A DNA stretch of 64,000 nt from Spartobacteria bacterium. Its GTDB lineage: Bacteria > Verrucomicrobiota > Verrucomicrobiia > Chthoniobacterales > UBA10450. Shown one piece after another: positions 18,073-28,001 of the stretch (the stretch's first letter is position 1; each line of letters begins with the position of its first letter). Position numbers and translations under genes: made by a program. The stretch is from positions 213,373-277,372 of the forward strand of contig PLCN01000014.1 in assembly GCA_003134785.1 (NCBI GenBank), given 5' to 3'. The notes below the pieces were generated by a model. That model did not search any database. It saw only the letters and a list, made by a program, of their open reading frames with translations, and was not told the origin of the DNA.

Positions 18073-19068
18073 CTAAGCGTCGAATCGGAACACGATCTTT
18101 CCGCTGCGTTTAGCTTGCGATGCGTGCGCGACGGCAGCTTTCGCTTCAGCCAACGGATAGGTCTTCTCCACTTTCGCGCGAAGCAGCCCGCCTTGCGCCA
18201 TTTTGAAGAGCGGCGCAAAAGTATCGGCGCGTTGCTGCGCCGTCGCGCCGTCGTACCACTTGTTCACCCAAAATCCGGTGAAGCGCAGGTTCTTGAAAAT
18301 GAGCATTCCATTTGGAATGCACATCGGCTGCAAACTCATCGCCCCGTAGGTCACGGTCGTTGCCTCCGGCGCCAGCGTCTTCGCCATGCGCAACGCGCTC
18401 TCGCCGCCGACCGCATTCAAAGCCAATCGAATCGGCGCGCGCTCCGTTTGCGCGGCCACCTCCTCGCGGAGGTTGTCGCCATCCACCAAAACCACATCGC
18501 CGCCCTCGGCGCGAAGTTCTTCCACGAGTTCCGCGCGGCGAACAATGTTGACGCTCCTGTAACCCAGCTCATGCGCGATCTGAATCGCAGCGAGGCCCGC
18601 GCCAGAATTTGCCGCATTTTGAATCACCCAATCGCCCGCCTGAAGCGAAACAAAATCATGAAGCATTCGCCACGCAGTCACCGGGTTTACCTTTAGCATC
18701 GCCGCCTGGGTCGGTTCGATTCCGTCGGGAACGACAACCAACTTCTCCGCCGCTACCGCGCACGCCTCACGCCACGTTCCCAAATTGTGCGGCAAGATCA
18801 CCAACGCGCCCACTTCCAGATTCCTTACGGCAGACCCGACTTCAACGACAGTACCCGCGCCCTCCATTCCGGGCGTCGCCGGCAGCGGCGGGCGCACCGG
18901 ATACTTCCCTTCGATCGCGTTCAGATCCGCCGGGTTGATCGGAGCCGCCGCCACCTTCACCACCACTTCATCTGACGCAGGTTTCGGCCAGGGTTGCTCG
19001 ACGATTCGCAGGACTTCCGCCGGAATGCCGTGCGTTTCGTAGATCGCGGCCTTAAGACTTTTGCTCAT
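18073..19068 (-). CDS. MECR-type 2-enoyl thioester reductase / zinc-free MDR oxidoreductase
   Basis: The 331-residue medium-chain dehydrogenase resembles mitochondrial trans-2-enoyl-CoA reductase: INPADLNAIEGKYPVRPPLPATPGMEGAG, NLGTWREA, and the cofactor segment VIQNAANSGAGLAAIQIA. It would reduce enoyl thioesters with NADPH. The catalytic zinc Cys/His set of alcohol dehydrogenases is absent. The start is only 2 bp from the divergent cation efflux gene, so each promoter lies within the other coding region or its codons. A general quinone reductase is the alternative. Confidence 0.8.
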   Translation of the reverse strand: MSKSLKAAIYETHGIPAEVLRIVEQPWPKPASDEVVVKVAAAPINPADLNAIEGKYPVRPPLPATPGMEGAGTVVEVGSAVRNLEVGALVILPHNLGTWREACAVAAEKLVVVPDGIEPTQAAMLKVNPVTAWRMLHDFVSLQAGDWVIQNAANSGAGLAAIQIAHELGYRSVNIVRRAELVEELRAEGGDVVLVDGDNLREEVAAQTERAPIRLALNAVGGESALRMAKTLAPEATTVTYGAMSLQPMCIPNGMLIFKNLRFTGFWVNKWYDGATAQQRADTFAPLFKMAQGGLLRAKVEKTYPLAEAKAAVAHASQAKRSGKIVFRFDA

Positions 19069-19070
19069 AG

Positions 19071-19982
19071 ATGCCGCAGGCTTTCCATCCTACATCGAAC
19101 GATCCCGCCAGCAATATGCAAACGGGCGCGCGCGTCGCGTTGGCGGGCATGATCGTGAACGTCCTGCTCGCGGCCGCGAAAATCACAGCAGGGCTGCTCG
19201 GAAATTCTTATGTGCTGATCGCCGACGGAATCGAATCGGTGCTTGATATCGGCGGCTCAGCGGTCATCTGGGGCGGTCTCAAATTTGCTTCGCGTCCACC
19301 CGATGCGACGCACCCGTACGGTCACGGAAAAGCGGAGCCGCTGGCTGCCGGAGTCGTCGCAGTGGGTGTGCTTGTGGCCGCGCTGGGTCTTGCAGTCCAA
19401 AGTGGACGCGAGATTTTTCTGCCACACCACGCGCCCGCGCCTTTCACCTTGATCGTTCTGGTCGTCGTGATCGCCGTGAAGGAATTTCTTTATCGCTCCG
19501 TCATCCGCCTGGGAAAAAATGTGGAGAGCACTGCCGTCCAAACCGATGCGTGGCATCATCGCGCGGACGCAATGACCTCCATAGCCGCTTTCATCGGCAT
19601 TTCGATTGCCTTGATCGGCGGCGAACGCTGGCAAAGCGCGGATGCCTGGGCTGCGCTTTTCGCCTGTGCCATCATCGGCGCGAATGGCTACCGGCTCCTT
19701 TTTCCCGCCTTGCATGAGATGCTCGACACCGCGCCGCGCGGCGAGATCGTCGCCACGATTCAGCGTGCGGCTGGTTCGGTTCCGGGAGTTCGTGAAGTGG
19801 AGAAATGTCTGGTGCGCAAAATGGGCCTTTCGTTTTACGTCGATCTGCACATCCGCGTGGATGGTGCGATTTCCGTCCGCGACGGGCATCACATCGCGCA
19901 TCAAGTCAAGGATGCCATCAAACGATCCGATTCGCGAATCGCCGATGTGCTCGTGCATGTCGAGCCGGCGGATTCTCTATAG
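19071..19982 (+). CDS. Cation diffusion facilitator family transporter
   Basis: The 303-residue protein has six membrane helices and a cytoplasmic C-terminal domain. Family motifs are LIADGIESVLDIGGS in helix 2, the HPYGHGKAEPLA loop and TDAWHHRADAMTS in helix 5; the Asp/His residues form the divalent metal site. It exports a divalent cation such as Zn2+, Fe2+ or Mn2+ by proton exchange; the metal cannot be told. A start at ATG 19116 (MQTGARVALAG) may be the true one, giving 45 bp more promoter space. The stop TAG is contributed by a REP element. Confidence 0.9.
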   Translation: MPQAFHPTSNDPASNMQTGARVALAGMIVNVLLAAAKITAGLLGNSYVLIADGIESVLDIGGSAVIWGGLKFASRPPDATHPYGHGKAEPLAAGVVAVGVLVAALGLAVQSGREIFLPHHAPAPFTLIVLVVVIAVKEFLYRSVIRLGKNVESTAVQTDAWHHRADAMTSIAAFIGISIALIGGERWQSADAWAALFACAIIGANGYRLLFPALHEMLDTAPRGEIVATIQRAAGSVPGVREVEKCLVRKMGLSFYVDLHIRVDGAISVRDGHHIAHQVKDAIKRSDSRIADVLVHVEPADSL

Positions 19983-20090
19983 CCGCCGCCCTGCTTGCCC
20001 CGCCGAAGCAAGGCGAAGGCGGGTAGGCGGCGCAACGCGATCTTGAAGGGCGCGTCGTCCTCGGCGCTTCGCATAGCGAAGCGGCTACAG
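19977..20090. repeat. Family D REP doublet between convergent genes
   Basis: The left end CTATAGCCGCCGCCC is diverged and lacks a clean hairpin. The right unit, read on the minus strand, is CTGTAGCCGCTTCGC-TAT-GCGAAGCG. Both flanking genes stop at the TAG in the element's two termini. Confidence 0.85.
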
Positions 20091-20798
20091 CGGGAGCAAA
20101 TCGGCGCGCAAGATTTTTTCGAGCGCCTTCGTAAGAGAATTACGGGCGAGCCCAATTCGCTGACGGAACAGATTCAGCCGGCTGACGGCGCCGGGGTGTG
20201 TCGATAAGTAAAGCGCCAGGCGCATGAAGTTCGTCTTCTGTTTCTCCAAGTCGAACAAGACATGTGACGGAGCGGGCAAAGGTTTCGTGGGCGTATCGCT
20301 GATAACACGCAGCGACAACACCGGCAGCTGATGACCGGCGCAGGCTTCCGCTATGAACTCCGTTTCCATATCGACCGCCACCGCGCCGCTTTCCTTCGCC
20401 AATTGAGCACGCTCCGATTTGGAATCGGTTATCCAAGGAACCGTGACCAGCTTCCCGAGAAAGAGCGCATCGTCCGCGAATTCGAGGTGCGGCGAACCCA
20501 GAAGTCCCGGGCTCGAGAAATTTTCGGAGAGCAGCAGGTTCCCGATCTGCAACTCATCGTCCAGTGCGCCCGCGAACCCTGCGCTAATCAGATAATCGAA
20601 TTGTTGACGGCGCAGGAAACTTTCAATTTGCGCCCGGCAACTTTTCTCGCCGACGCCGGTGTGAAGGACCGCGACCGATCGGCCGTGAATCTGTCCGCGG
20701 AGGGATTCGACGCCTTCGCGAGAATTGAAACTCGGCTTCTGCAGCAACCGAATGAACTGAGAGCTTTCCGCGGGCAAAGCGAACGTGATCGCAATCAT
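20085..20798 (-). CDS. Nucleoside phosphorylase / MTA-SAH nucleosidase-like protein
   Basis: The 237-residue protein belongs to the phosphorylase superfamily: TGVGEKSCRAQI, ISAGFAGALDD (purine/ribose pocket) and VAVDMETEFIAEAC (ribose-binding Met-Glu), then LRVISDTP. Such enzymes cleave adenosine-type nucleosides; a hopanoid-associated phosphorylase (HpnG-like) is an alternative, but no hopanoid genes are near. The last residues (LLPL) are read from the edge of a REP element that provides the stop codon. The upstream neighbour on the same strand is the anti-sigma-like gene, 39 bp away. Confidence 0.7.
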   Translation of the reverse strand: MIAITFALPAESSQFIRLLQKPSFNSREGVESLRGQIHGRSVAVLHTGVGEKSCRAQIESFLRRQQFDYLISAGFAGALDDELQIGNLLLSENFSSPGLLGSPHLEFADDALFLGKLVTVPWITDSKSERAQLAKESGAVAVDMETEFIAEACAGHQLPVLSLRVISDTPTKPLPAPSHVLFDLEKQKTNFMRLALYLSTHPGAVSRLNLFRQRIGLARNSLTKALEKILRADLLPL

Positions 20799-20837
20799 CG
20801 TCTGGCCTCGAATTACAGCGACGGCGCCAGCGTCCGA

Positions 20838-21533
20838 TCAGGGGTTCGGAGAACGCGGAGCTTCTGTGATCCGCACGTAGATATTCTTTTTTCCGCCGGG
20901 GATGGCTGGCTTCTCATTGGTGGGGCTCGGGGAGGGAGGATCGGTCTGAGCAAGCGGAGCGATGGCTCGACGGAATTCCTCCGCACGCTCAGCGGGAATC
21001 TGAGCGAGAACCGTGGTGCCGCTTTCATCGGGTGGGGCCTTTGCGGCCGATCCGCCGCTCTGACTCGCCAGCAAAACGACATTGTTAGCCAGTGAATCGT
21101 GCTCCTTCAGCGGCGCAAACAACCGGATTTCGTCGCCTCCCAGGGTAGGGGGCGGCATCGTGCGTTCCGCCACGCTCTTGAGCGACGATTCCACTTGCTC
21201 GTGAAGAGCCGCTTCCCTGGCGTGGTCATCGCTTTTCACGCGCTGTTTCTTGCCGACGATGAACAAAATTCCCACGATGACATTGAGCAGAACCAGCGCA
21301 GCGAAAGCGGTGGCTACCCGGCGTCCGAGTTTCGCGCCCGCGTCCGATGGAATTTCCAGATCCTCGTTTTCTCCGAGAACTTCCCGCGATCCGCGCGAAC
21401 GCTCATGCATGGCTCGGGCGATCGCGAGCTCGCGTTGTAGTTGAGGATCTGTCATCAGTTGCGCTTCGAGCTCTGCGCGCTCGGCCGTGGGAAGATTTCC
21501 TTCGAGATAATCGAAAAGCTTTTCGGGATTCAT
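20838..21533 (-). CDS. Anti-sigma-factor-like single-pass membrane protein
   Basis: The 231-residue protein has a cytoplasmic N-terminal segment (PEKLFDYLEGNLPTAERAEL, like the first helices of anti-sigma domains). One membrane helix follows near residues 73-94 (VATAFAALVLLNVIVGILFIV), then a Ser/Pro-rich outer region. No HxxxCxxC zinc motif is present and no sigma gene is adjacent, so the role is inferred from the N-terminal pattern only. The gene ends 39 bp from the phosphorylase gene on the same strand. Confidence 0.5.
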   Translation of the reverse strand: MNPEKLFDYLEGNLPTAERAELEAQLMTDPQLQRELAIARAMHERSRGSREVLGENEDLEIPSDAGAKLGRRVATAFAALVLLNVIVGILFIVGKKQRVKSDDHAREAALHEQVESSLKSVAERTMPPPTLGGDEIRLFAPLKEHDSLANNVVLLASQSGGSAAKAPPDESGTTVLAQIPAERAEEFRRAIAPLAQTDPPSPSPTNEKPAIPGGKKNIYVRITEAPRSPNP

Positions 21534-21613
21534 GCGACAGAGGGAAGACGGTCATGCCGGGCCACTTCATGCGCAAATCGCAAGTGTGAACCAAGCGATG
21601 CCACCGTTCGCGA

Positions 21614-21777
21614 TGTCATCCCGAGCCGCGCAGACGGCGAGGGACCTCTCAGTTACTCGACTGGTCACTCAAACCAGAATAGGCGTGGCGTCAGCGCCGA
21701 TGTTGTGCGGCGTAACGTTCAAGACGCGCAAAATGCTATTGCGAGGTCCCTCGCCGTCTGCGCGGCTCGGGATGACC
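21614..21777. repeat. Family A inverted-repeat element (before tamB)
   Basis: This is the best-preserved copy. GTCATCCCGAGCCGCGCAGA opens a 34-bp arm that is perfectly inverted at the right end, around a unique centre of about 94 bp. It lies in the 348-bp divergent gap 21534-21881, where I see nothing else of note. Confidence 0.9.
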
Positions 21778-21881
21778 CGCTCTTAGTGGTACCGTTATCT
21801 TGTCGCCAAATCTGCGCTCCGGGGCGCGCCACCCGCTTCGGGTATTGCTCTTTACCTGCGTAGAAATAGATTACCGCCCTG

Positions 21882-24800
21882 GTGGATGAAAACGGCAAGG
21901 CACTACCCCAAAGACGTCGGCGCTGGCCCCGTCTCGTACGGCGGAGCCTGCTTCTTTTGCTCGCGCTCGTCCTGATCTTTCATCGTCCGATCATTTTTCA
22001 TGTCGGTGGCGTGATCGCGAATAACTACGCCGCCAAAGCCAATCTGAAGATTAATTGCGCCTTTGAAGGTTCAATTTTCACGGGGCTCATCGTAAAGAAT
22101 CTTCACGTGGTGCCGGTTGGTCCCACCATCGTCGAGTCCATCGACGCCGATTACATTCGCGCGGATTACAGCCTGATCGATCTCTTGCGGCATGGCGCGA
22201 CCGAAGTCTTGAAAAACGCCGAGGTGCGGACCGCCCGGATCGTTCTCAATCCGGCCAAGGCCTCTTTGAAACCCAAGGTCCCGCCGCCTAACGAGCGGAT
22301 CACCTTGTTCCCGGTTTTCCCCGAGCGCCTCCGCCTTTTCGACATCAATCTCCGCGTCCGCTCGACGACTGAGAAGCAGGATTTTGTTCTGGAACATTTC
22401 GACGTCGATTTCGACCCGAAGAACCCCGGGAAGCTTCATTTGGCCACGCTGCAAATTCCGAACGCTCCGCCCTGGAAGAACATTTCCGCGCAAACTTCCT
22501 ACACCAACAAGAATCTGATCCTGAGCGGTCTGGTGCTCGACGCGGACAATCAGATCCGCCTGATCGCGGTCGATGCCTCGCGCATTGCAACTAAATCGCT
22601 CGAGATCGTGCTCGACGCGACCCTCGCTCACGGAACTGTGGCCGGTTCGGTCGCACTTCGCGAGACGCCGCATTCCCTCGATACGAAACTCCGGTTGGTA
22701 GCGGAAAACGTTTCGCTCGATACCCTGCGCGGTTATCTCGGGAGACCGCCGGAATTTCTCGCGGGTGATGTGCAGCGACTCTCGATCGAGTCGAGCGGCG
22801 CGATCGATTCTCCGCGAACGTGGGATGTCAAGGTCGAGGCGGAGGTCAATAATTTGCGGCAGGGAAATTTCTCTTTCGAGCATTGTGTCGCGAACGTGAC
22901 CGCGCACGGCGGGATTGCGACTTTGAATTCCGGCGAAGCAACTCAAGGACAGAACAAGATCGAGATGAAAGGGACGGCCGAGCTGCCAACGGAGGTGCGT
23001 TTCTTCGGTCAGAGTCCCGCGACCTTCGAGATCACCGCGTCGCTGCCTGATCTGCAATCGATCACCGCCAGCTTCCCTCAGCCGCTGACCGGTGCGGCGA
23101 TGGCGAATGGTCGCGCTGAAATCAAAGATGCGGTTCTCCACGCTGATCTGCGCTTTAATGGCGGTCCGATCGGCTTCGATAACTCCACCATCGCGCAAGT
23201 AAACGGAAGCCTCGTCGCTTCCAGGAAGATGCCGCCGGCCGATCAGCAAAAAGTTTATTACGCTGATCTCCAATCAGAAATTCATCTGGAAATGACCGAT
23301 CTGCGCTCCGGGGATTACCTCATGGATTCCGTGCACGCGGACCTGAGAAGTGACGGGGCCGCGGCCAAGATCGAGCGCGTCGCCGCGGTACGGAATCAGA
23401 ACAACTTCATCGTCACGGGCGAATACCGACTGCCGGATGACTTCATCGCCGCGCGAACGCAGCCGGCCAGATTCGAGGTGTCGTTAGGCGCGCCGAACCT
23501 GGCTGATTACTGGGCTGATGATGCGCAGAACAAGATCACAGGTCTGCTTCAGATCACGGGTGAGGTGGCCCTTCGCGATGGCAAGGCCCAGGGGCAACTC
23601 TCCGTTTACGGATCGAATTTGAAGTCGCGCAACCTGGCCATCCCGCGGCTCAGTGCGGAAACCTCGATCTGGAACAACGTTGTTTATCTGAACGATTTCA
23701 CCGCCAATCTCAACGAACGCGATTACGTCGGCGGAAACGGAACCCTCTCCCTCGAGAAACCGTTTCACTACAGCGGCAAATTTTTCGTCAACGTGGCCGA
23801 TCTCGCGCGGCTGAAGCCAATCCTGGTTGCCGCTGGAAACAACAATGAGATCGCGGGTTCACTCTTGATCGACTGGCAGGGAAGCGGCGAGGCAGCTGAC
23901 GTGAAACATTCCGGCGCGCTCAAGCTGAAACTGGAGAAAGGGCGGTACGCAAACCTGCAAGCGCTCCAGGCAAACGTCGACGCGCACTATTCCCCCGACG
24001 GTCTCGACATTCCGACCATCTTCCTCGGCAGCGACAAGATGGATTTCCAAGCCATCCTCACCGCGAAAGGCTCCACGCTAGAAATCACAAAAATCCAGGT
24101 TGACCAGGGCCAGGCCAAATACGCGTCGGGTTATGTTTCGCTGCCATTCGTCTGGAAAAACCTGGGCACGAGCGAGCCACTCTTCCCTTCCGACGGAAAA
24201 GTGCTGGTGAGCTTTCAGTCCGAGAACCTGGACATGAAAAAGCTTTTCGAAGATCTCGGAACAAAACCGATGGCAACCGGATTGATTACAGTGAAGCTCG
24301 ATGCCCAGGGCACGCTGGCGCAGTTGGGCGGCCGGCTCGATGTGCAAATGCGCGATCTGCACAGCGCAGATTATCCGAAACTCGAGCCGGCCACTTTCGA
24401 TCTCGCGGCCGAGCTGCAAAACAATCAGCTCGCTTTCAACGGCAAGTTGCAGCAGACCAAAATCCAACCGCTCCAGATCACGGGCAACCTTCCCTTCGAT
24501 TTTTCGAAAATGACCGCTGAGAGGAAATTCGATGAGGAGACGCCGTTGACCGCGAAGGTGCAATTGCCGCGCAGTTCCGTCAATTTCCTCCGGCAATTTT
24601 TGCCGGGCATCACTCAGCTCGATGGCGACCTTGCGCTGGACGTGAATGTGAGCGGCACAATCGCGAAGCCCGTTCTGAGCGGCGCGGGTGATATCACGAT
24701 CAACATGGCGCGTTTCACCAACGCCACGCTGCCTTCGCTGAGCGGATTTCACTCGCGCATGGTTTTCGATCGCGACGTGCTGAACTTCGAGCGCTTCAAC

Positions 24801-25769
24801 GGCGATCTGGCCGGCGGTCCGTTCACCATCTCGGGCCGCGTGACCTTTCCGAAGCTGACCGATCCAAATCTCGATTTCCAATTGAAGGCGCAAAGCGTTC
24901 TCGTGGCCCGCAACGATTCGCTGACCGCGCGAGCCGATGCCGATGTCAAAGTGACCGGCCCGCTCAAGAGCGCGACGGTCACCGGCAACGTCGCCCTAAC
25001 GAACAGTCAGTTCCTCAAGAATATCGATTTGCTTCCGATCGGCCTGCCGGGACGTCCGGCGCCGCAACCGCCCACCGACCGCCCCGATTTTTCCGTTACG
25101 GAACCGCCGATTCGCGATTGGAAATTCGACATCTTTATCAAGACGAAAGATCCGTTTCTGATTCGCGGGAATCTCGCGAATGGCGGAGCGATCACCGATC
25201 TGCACGTTACCGGAACGGGATTGCGCCCGGAGCTGCAGGGCACGGTCCGGCTCGAGAACGTGGAAGCGACGCTGCCTTTTAGCCGGCTGGAAATCGCCCA
25301 GGGCTTTCTTTATTTCGATCCGAGCGATTCATTCAATCCGAAGATCGATTTGCAGGGCACGTCGCTGATCCGTGATTACACGGTCCACGTTTATGTTTAC
25401 GGCACGTCGCTCGCTCCCGAGGCTATTTTCACGAGCGAACCGCCCTTGCCGCAGGAGGAAATCATTTCGCTCCTCGCAACGGGGGTGACGCGCGGAGAAC
25501 TGATCGGAAACAATAACGTTCTCGCCGGGCGCGCCGTCATGCTGCTGGTGCAGCAGCTTTACCGGAAGGTTTTCAAGAAAGGCCAGGCGACGAAGGGCAC
25601 TTCGGTTTTCGATAGGTTGCAGATGGACGTCGGCCAGATCGATCCGCGCACGGGGCAGCAAACTATGACCGCGCGGTTCAAGGTGGACGAGCATTTTGTC
25701 CTCATCGGCGATCTGGAAGTGGGCGGAGATTTTCGCGGCATGGTGAAGTACGTGCTTCGATTCAAATGA
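21882..25769 (+). CDS. tamB: Translocation and assembly module protein TamB-like
   Basis: The 1295-residue protein has one N-terminal membrane helix (about residues 20-40) and a very long beta-rich periplasmic body. It ends in a recognisable TamB domain: LEIAQGFLYFDPSDSFNPK, IFTSEPPLPQEEIISLLATG, and LEVGGDFRGMVKYVLRFK at the C-terminus. TamB proteins span the periplasm and act in outer-membrane protein assembly and lipid transport. The start is GTG. The Omp85 gene begins 2 bp after its stop, forming the classic tamB/tamA pair, here in tamB-first order. Confidence 0.9.
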   Translation: MDENGKALPQRRRRWPRLVRRSLLLLLALVLIFHRPIIFHVGGVIANNYAAKANLKINCAFEGSIFTGLIVKNLHVVPVGPTIVESIDADYIRADYSLIDLLRHGATEVLKNAEVRTARIVLNPAKASLKPKVPPPNERITLFPVFPERLRLFDINLRVRSTTEKQDFVLEHFDVDFDPKNPGKLHLATLQIPNAPPWKNISAQTSYTNKNLILSGLVLDADNQIRLIAVDASRIATKSLEIVLDATLAHGTVAGSVALRETPHSLDTKLRLVAENVSLDTLRGYLGRPPEFLAGDVQRLSIESSGAIDSPRTWDVKVEAEVNNLRQGNFSFEHCVANVTAHGGIATLNSGEATQGQNKIEMKGTAELPTEVRFFGQSPATFEITASLPDLQSITASFPQPLTGAAMANGRAEIKDAVLHADLRFNGGPIGFDNSTIAQVNGSLVASRKMPPADQQKVYYADLQSEIHLEMTDLRSGDYLMDSVHADLRSDGAAAKIERVAAVRNQNNFIVTGEYRLPDDFIAARTQPARFEVSLGAPNLADYWADDAQNKITGLLQITGEVALRDGKAQGQLSVYGSNLKSRNLAIPRLSAETSIWNNVVYLNDFTANLNERDYVGGNGTLSLEKPFHYSGKFFVNVADLARLKPILVAAGNNNEIAGSLLIDWQGSGEAADVKHSGALKLKLEKGRYANLQALQANVDAHYSPDGLDIPTIFLGSDKMDFQAILTAKGSTLEITKIQVDQGQAKYASGYVSLPFVWKNLGTSEPLFPSDGKVLVSFQSENLDMKKLFEDLGTKPMATGLITVKLDAQGTLAQLGGRLDVQMRDLHSADYPKLEPATFDLAAELQNNQLAFNGKLQQTKIQPLQITGNLPFDFSKMTAERKFDEETPLTAKVQLPRSSVNFLRQFLPGITQLDGDLALDVNVSGTIAKPVLSGAGDITINMARFTNATLPSLSGFHSRMVFDRDVLNFERFNGDLAGGPFTISGRVTFPKLTDPNLDFQLKAQSVLVARNDSLTARADADVKVTGPLKSATVTGNVALTNSQFLKNIDLLPIGLPGRPAPQPPTDRPDFSVTEPPIRDWKFDIFIKTKDPFLIRGNLANGGAITDLHVTGTGLRPELQGTVRLENVEATLPFSRLEIAQGFLYFDPSDSFNPKIDLQGTSLIRDYTVHVYVYGTSLAPEAIFTSEPPLPQEEIISLLATGVTRGELIGNNNVLAGRAVMLLVQQLYRKVFKKGQATKGTSVFDRLQMDVGQIDPRTGQQTMTARFKVDEHFVLIGDLEVGGDFRGMVKYVLRFK

Positions 25770-25770
25770 A

Positions 25771-27918
25771 ATGAGCCGCGCGTTTCTGATCATCCTTTCT
25801 TGCGGCGTCCTGTTCAGTGGCACCGCCTTGTCTCAAACCGCGGTGAAGGTGCCGAAACCCGAAGAGAAAGATCGCGCGCAACGCGCGGTCGCCAAGGAGC
25901 AGGAGAAGGAGGCGCAGGGCACGAGCGTGATTGAGTTCCGCGGCCAGGCCGCTTTCGACGAAAAGCTCCTGCGCTCACAACTAAAGGAACAGATCACGAC
26001 GATCGCTCAATACGGATTGACTCCCGCGCGCGGGGACGACGCCGCATTTTTTCTCGAGCTGTTTTATCGGAAGCAGGGTTACGCGAAAGTGACCGTGCGT
26101 TATACGATCGAATCCGGCAATCGCCTGCGCCTGGACATCAATGAAGGTCCGCTCGTCACGCTCGGTTTGGTGAATTTCGTCGGCAACCAGCACCAGCCGG
26201 CCGAAGTCTTGTTCGATTACGCCGTCGGGCCAACGCGCGAACGCTACTCTTCGCTCCAGAAGAAACTTCCTTTCGTGGCGTCCGACGTGGAAGAAGGCGC
26301 GGACCTCGTCCATCGACTCTACGTTTCGCAGGGTTTCCTGGAAGCGAAGGTCGATCCGCCCATTTACCACTACGCCGAGGACCGCTCGCACGTCGACGCG
26401 ACATTCCCGATCACGGAAGGACGGCAATATTTTTTCGGTGAGCTCACTTTCGTGGGTGACAACATCTATGGCGCCGAGGCATTGCGCGGGCAAATGCTCG
26501 ATCTGCTCGAGCAGCCCTATACGGAAAGCCGCGTCTCAGACATTCCGCGCCGGATGCAATCGTATTTCCGAACGCGCGGCTACTACGAAGTGAAGGTCGA
26601 CGCGACGGGTAACCCGGAGGCCGGGCGCAATGGCCACGTGCCGGTGCAAATCTCGATCACGCCCGGCCCACTTTATCATTTCGATGGCATAACCGTGAAG
26701 GGACTCAATCGTCTTCGGCCGAGTTATCTCTCTCGTCGCTTCAGTAAATTCAGCGGCAAGACCTATAGCCCCGAGGTGGTCGACGAGAAATTCCGCGAGT
26801 TGATGCGCTCCGGGCTGTTCACCGTCCTGCAAATCAAACCGACGCCGATTGGTGGCAACGCGTTGCGGCTCGATATCTCAGCCGAGGAAGCGAAGAGCAA
26901 AGAGCTCGGGCTTTTACTTGGTTACGGCTCCTACACCGGGCCAATCGTCGGCGTGAGCTTTCGCGATCGCGACCTCTTCGGGTACGGCCGGCCGCTAACC
27001 ACTTCGGTGGAATTATCAGGCCGCGGCTACAAGGGAGAGATTCTTTGGGAGGATCCCTATCTTTTCGAGACGGATTTTGGTTTCAAGGCGCGGCTCTCCG
27101 CGCTCACTTTTGATTTCGATGGCTACACGAAGTTCGAAGTCGGCACACGATTCGACCTAACGAGAAAGATTACGAAGCAATATGAGGTCGGGTTGGTGCT
27201 CACCGAACGGCATGTCGAAGTCACGAGCGCCTCGATCTCGCCGCAATTTCTCGGGCGCACCTCCTATTTCGTCAGCTCGATCGGGCTCACGCAAACGCTC
27301 GATCTCCGTGACAGCAAGGTGAATCCAAGCCGCGGCCTGATCTTCGATAGCACCGTCGATTTTGCCTCGAGCGAGATCGGCAGCCAGATCGATTTCATCC
27401 GCAGCACCGCGCGGGCGACCTACTTTCTGCCGATCGGCCAGGAGCCGAAGCCGGGACAGACGGACCGCCGCACGCTGCTGGCGCTCGGCGCGCGGGCCGG
27501 CATCATTCGCAGCTTGGGCGGCGACGACACCGTTGCGGAACTTCCGATCGACGAAAGATTCTTCAATGGCGGCAGCACCACTGTGCGCAGTTTCACCGAA
27601 CGCGATCTCGGGCCACACGACGGTGGCAATCCGATCGGGGGAGAATTCTTCACCGTCTTCAACGCGGAGTACACCTTCCCGATTTACGGCGAACTCCAGG
27701 GCGCGGTCTTTTTCGACGCCGGTAATCTGTTGCCGAGCTCGGGGGATCCGTTTACCAGGGTCACGGCCGGTCTGGATGACATGCGTTACGCGATCGGGTT
27801 GGGTCTCCGCTACAAACTTCCGATTGGTCCAGTGCGGATAGACTACGGTTACAATCCCGACCGTCGATCGGGTGAAGACATTGGCGCGTTCAATTTCAGC
27901 TTTGGTTTCGCCTTTTAG
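25771..27918 (+). CDS. Omp85/BamA-TamA family outer membrane protein
   Basis: The 715-residue protein has a signal peptide (MSRAFLIILSCGVLFSGTALS), several POTRA-like modules (for example RLDINEGPLVTLGLVNFVGN and YHFDGITVKGLNRL) and a C-terminal barrel. The barrel ends AFNFSFGFAF, with the terminal Phe expected for outer-membrane barrels. It contains NPIGGEFFTVFNAEYTFPI and AVFFDAGNLL, typical of the bacterial surface antigen domain. Partnered with tamB, it most likely acts as TamA; BamA cannot be excluded from sequence alone. Confidence 0.9.
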   Translation: MSRAFLIILSCGVLFSGTALSQTAVKVPKPEEKDRAQRAVAKEQEKEAQGTSVIEFRGQAAFDEKLLRSQLKEQITTIAQYGLTPARGDDAAFFLELFYRKQGYAKVTVRYTIESGNRLRLDINEGPLVTLGLVNFVGNQHQPAEVLFDYAVGPTRERYSSLQKKLPFVASDVEEGADLVHRLYVSQGFLEAKVDPPIYHYAEDRSHVDATFPITEGRQYFFGELTFVGDNIYGAEALRGQMLDLLEQPYTESRVSDIPRRMQSYFRTRGYYEVKVDATGNPEAGRNGHVPVQISITPGPLYHFDGITVKGLNRLRPSYLSRRFSKFSGKTYSPEVVDEKFRELMRSGLFTVLQIKPTPIGGNALRLDISAEEAKSKELGLLLGYGSYTGPIVGVSFRDRDLFGYGRPLTTSVELSGRGYKGEILWEDPYLFETDFGFKARLSALTFDFDGYTKFEVGTRFDLTRKITKQYEVGLVLTERHVEVTSASISPQFLGRTSYFVSSIGLTQTLDLRDSKVNPSRGLIFDSTVDFASSEIGSQIDFIRSTARATYFLPIGQEPKPGQTDRRTLLALGARAGIIRSLGGDDTVAELPIDERFFNGGSTTVRSFTERDLGPHDGGNPIGGEFFTVFNAEYTFPIYGELQGAVFFDAGNLLPSSGDPFTRVTAGLDDMRYAIGLGLRYKLPIGPVRIDYGYNPDRRSGEDIGAFNFSFGFAF

Positions 27919-27928
27919 TTTTTCTTTC

Positions 27929-28001
27929 CTGTAGCGGCGGTCTATGACCGCCGAATCGAATTCACCACCGGCTCTCCGGCGGTCATAGACCGCCGCTACA
28001 G
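27929..28001. repeat. Family B REP doublet
   Basis: CTGTAGCGGCGGTC-TAT-GACCGCCG faces its inverted copy over a 73-bp element, starting 10 bp after the Omp85 stop. This is the shortest copy of the unit also found inside dnaE. Confidence 0.9.
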
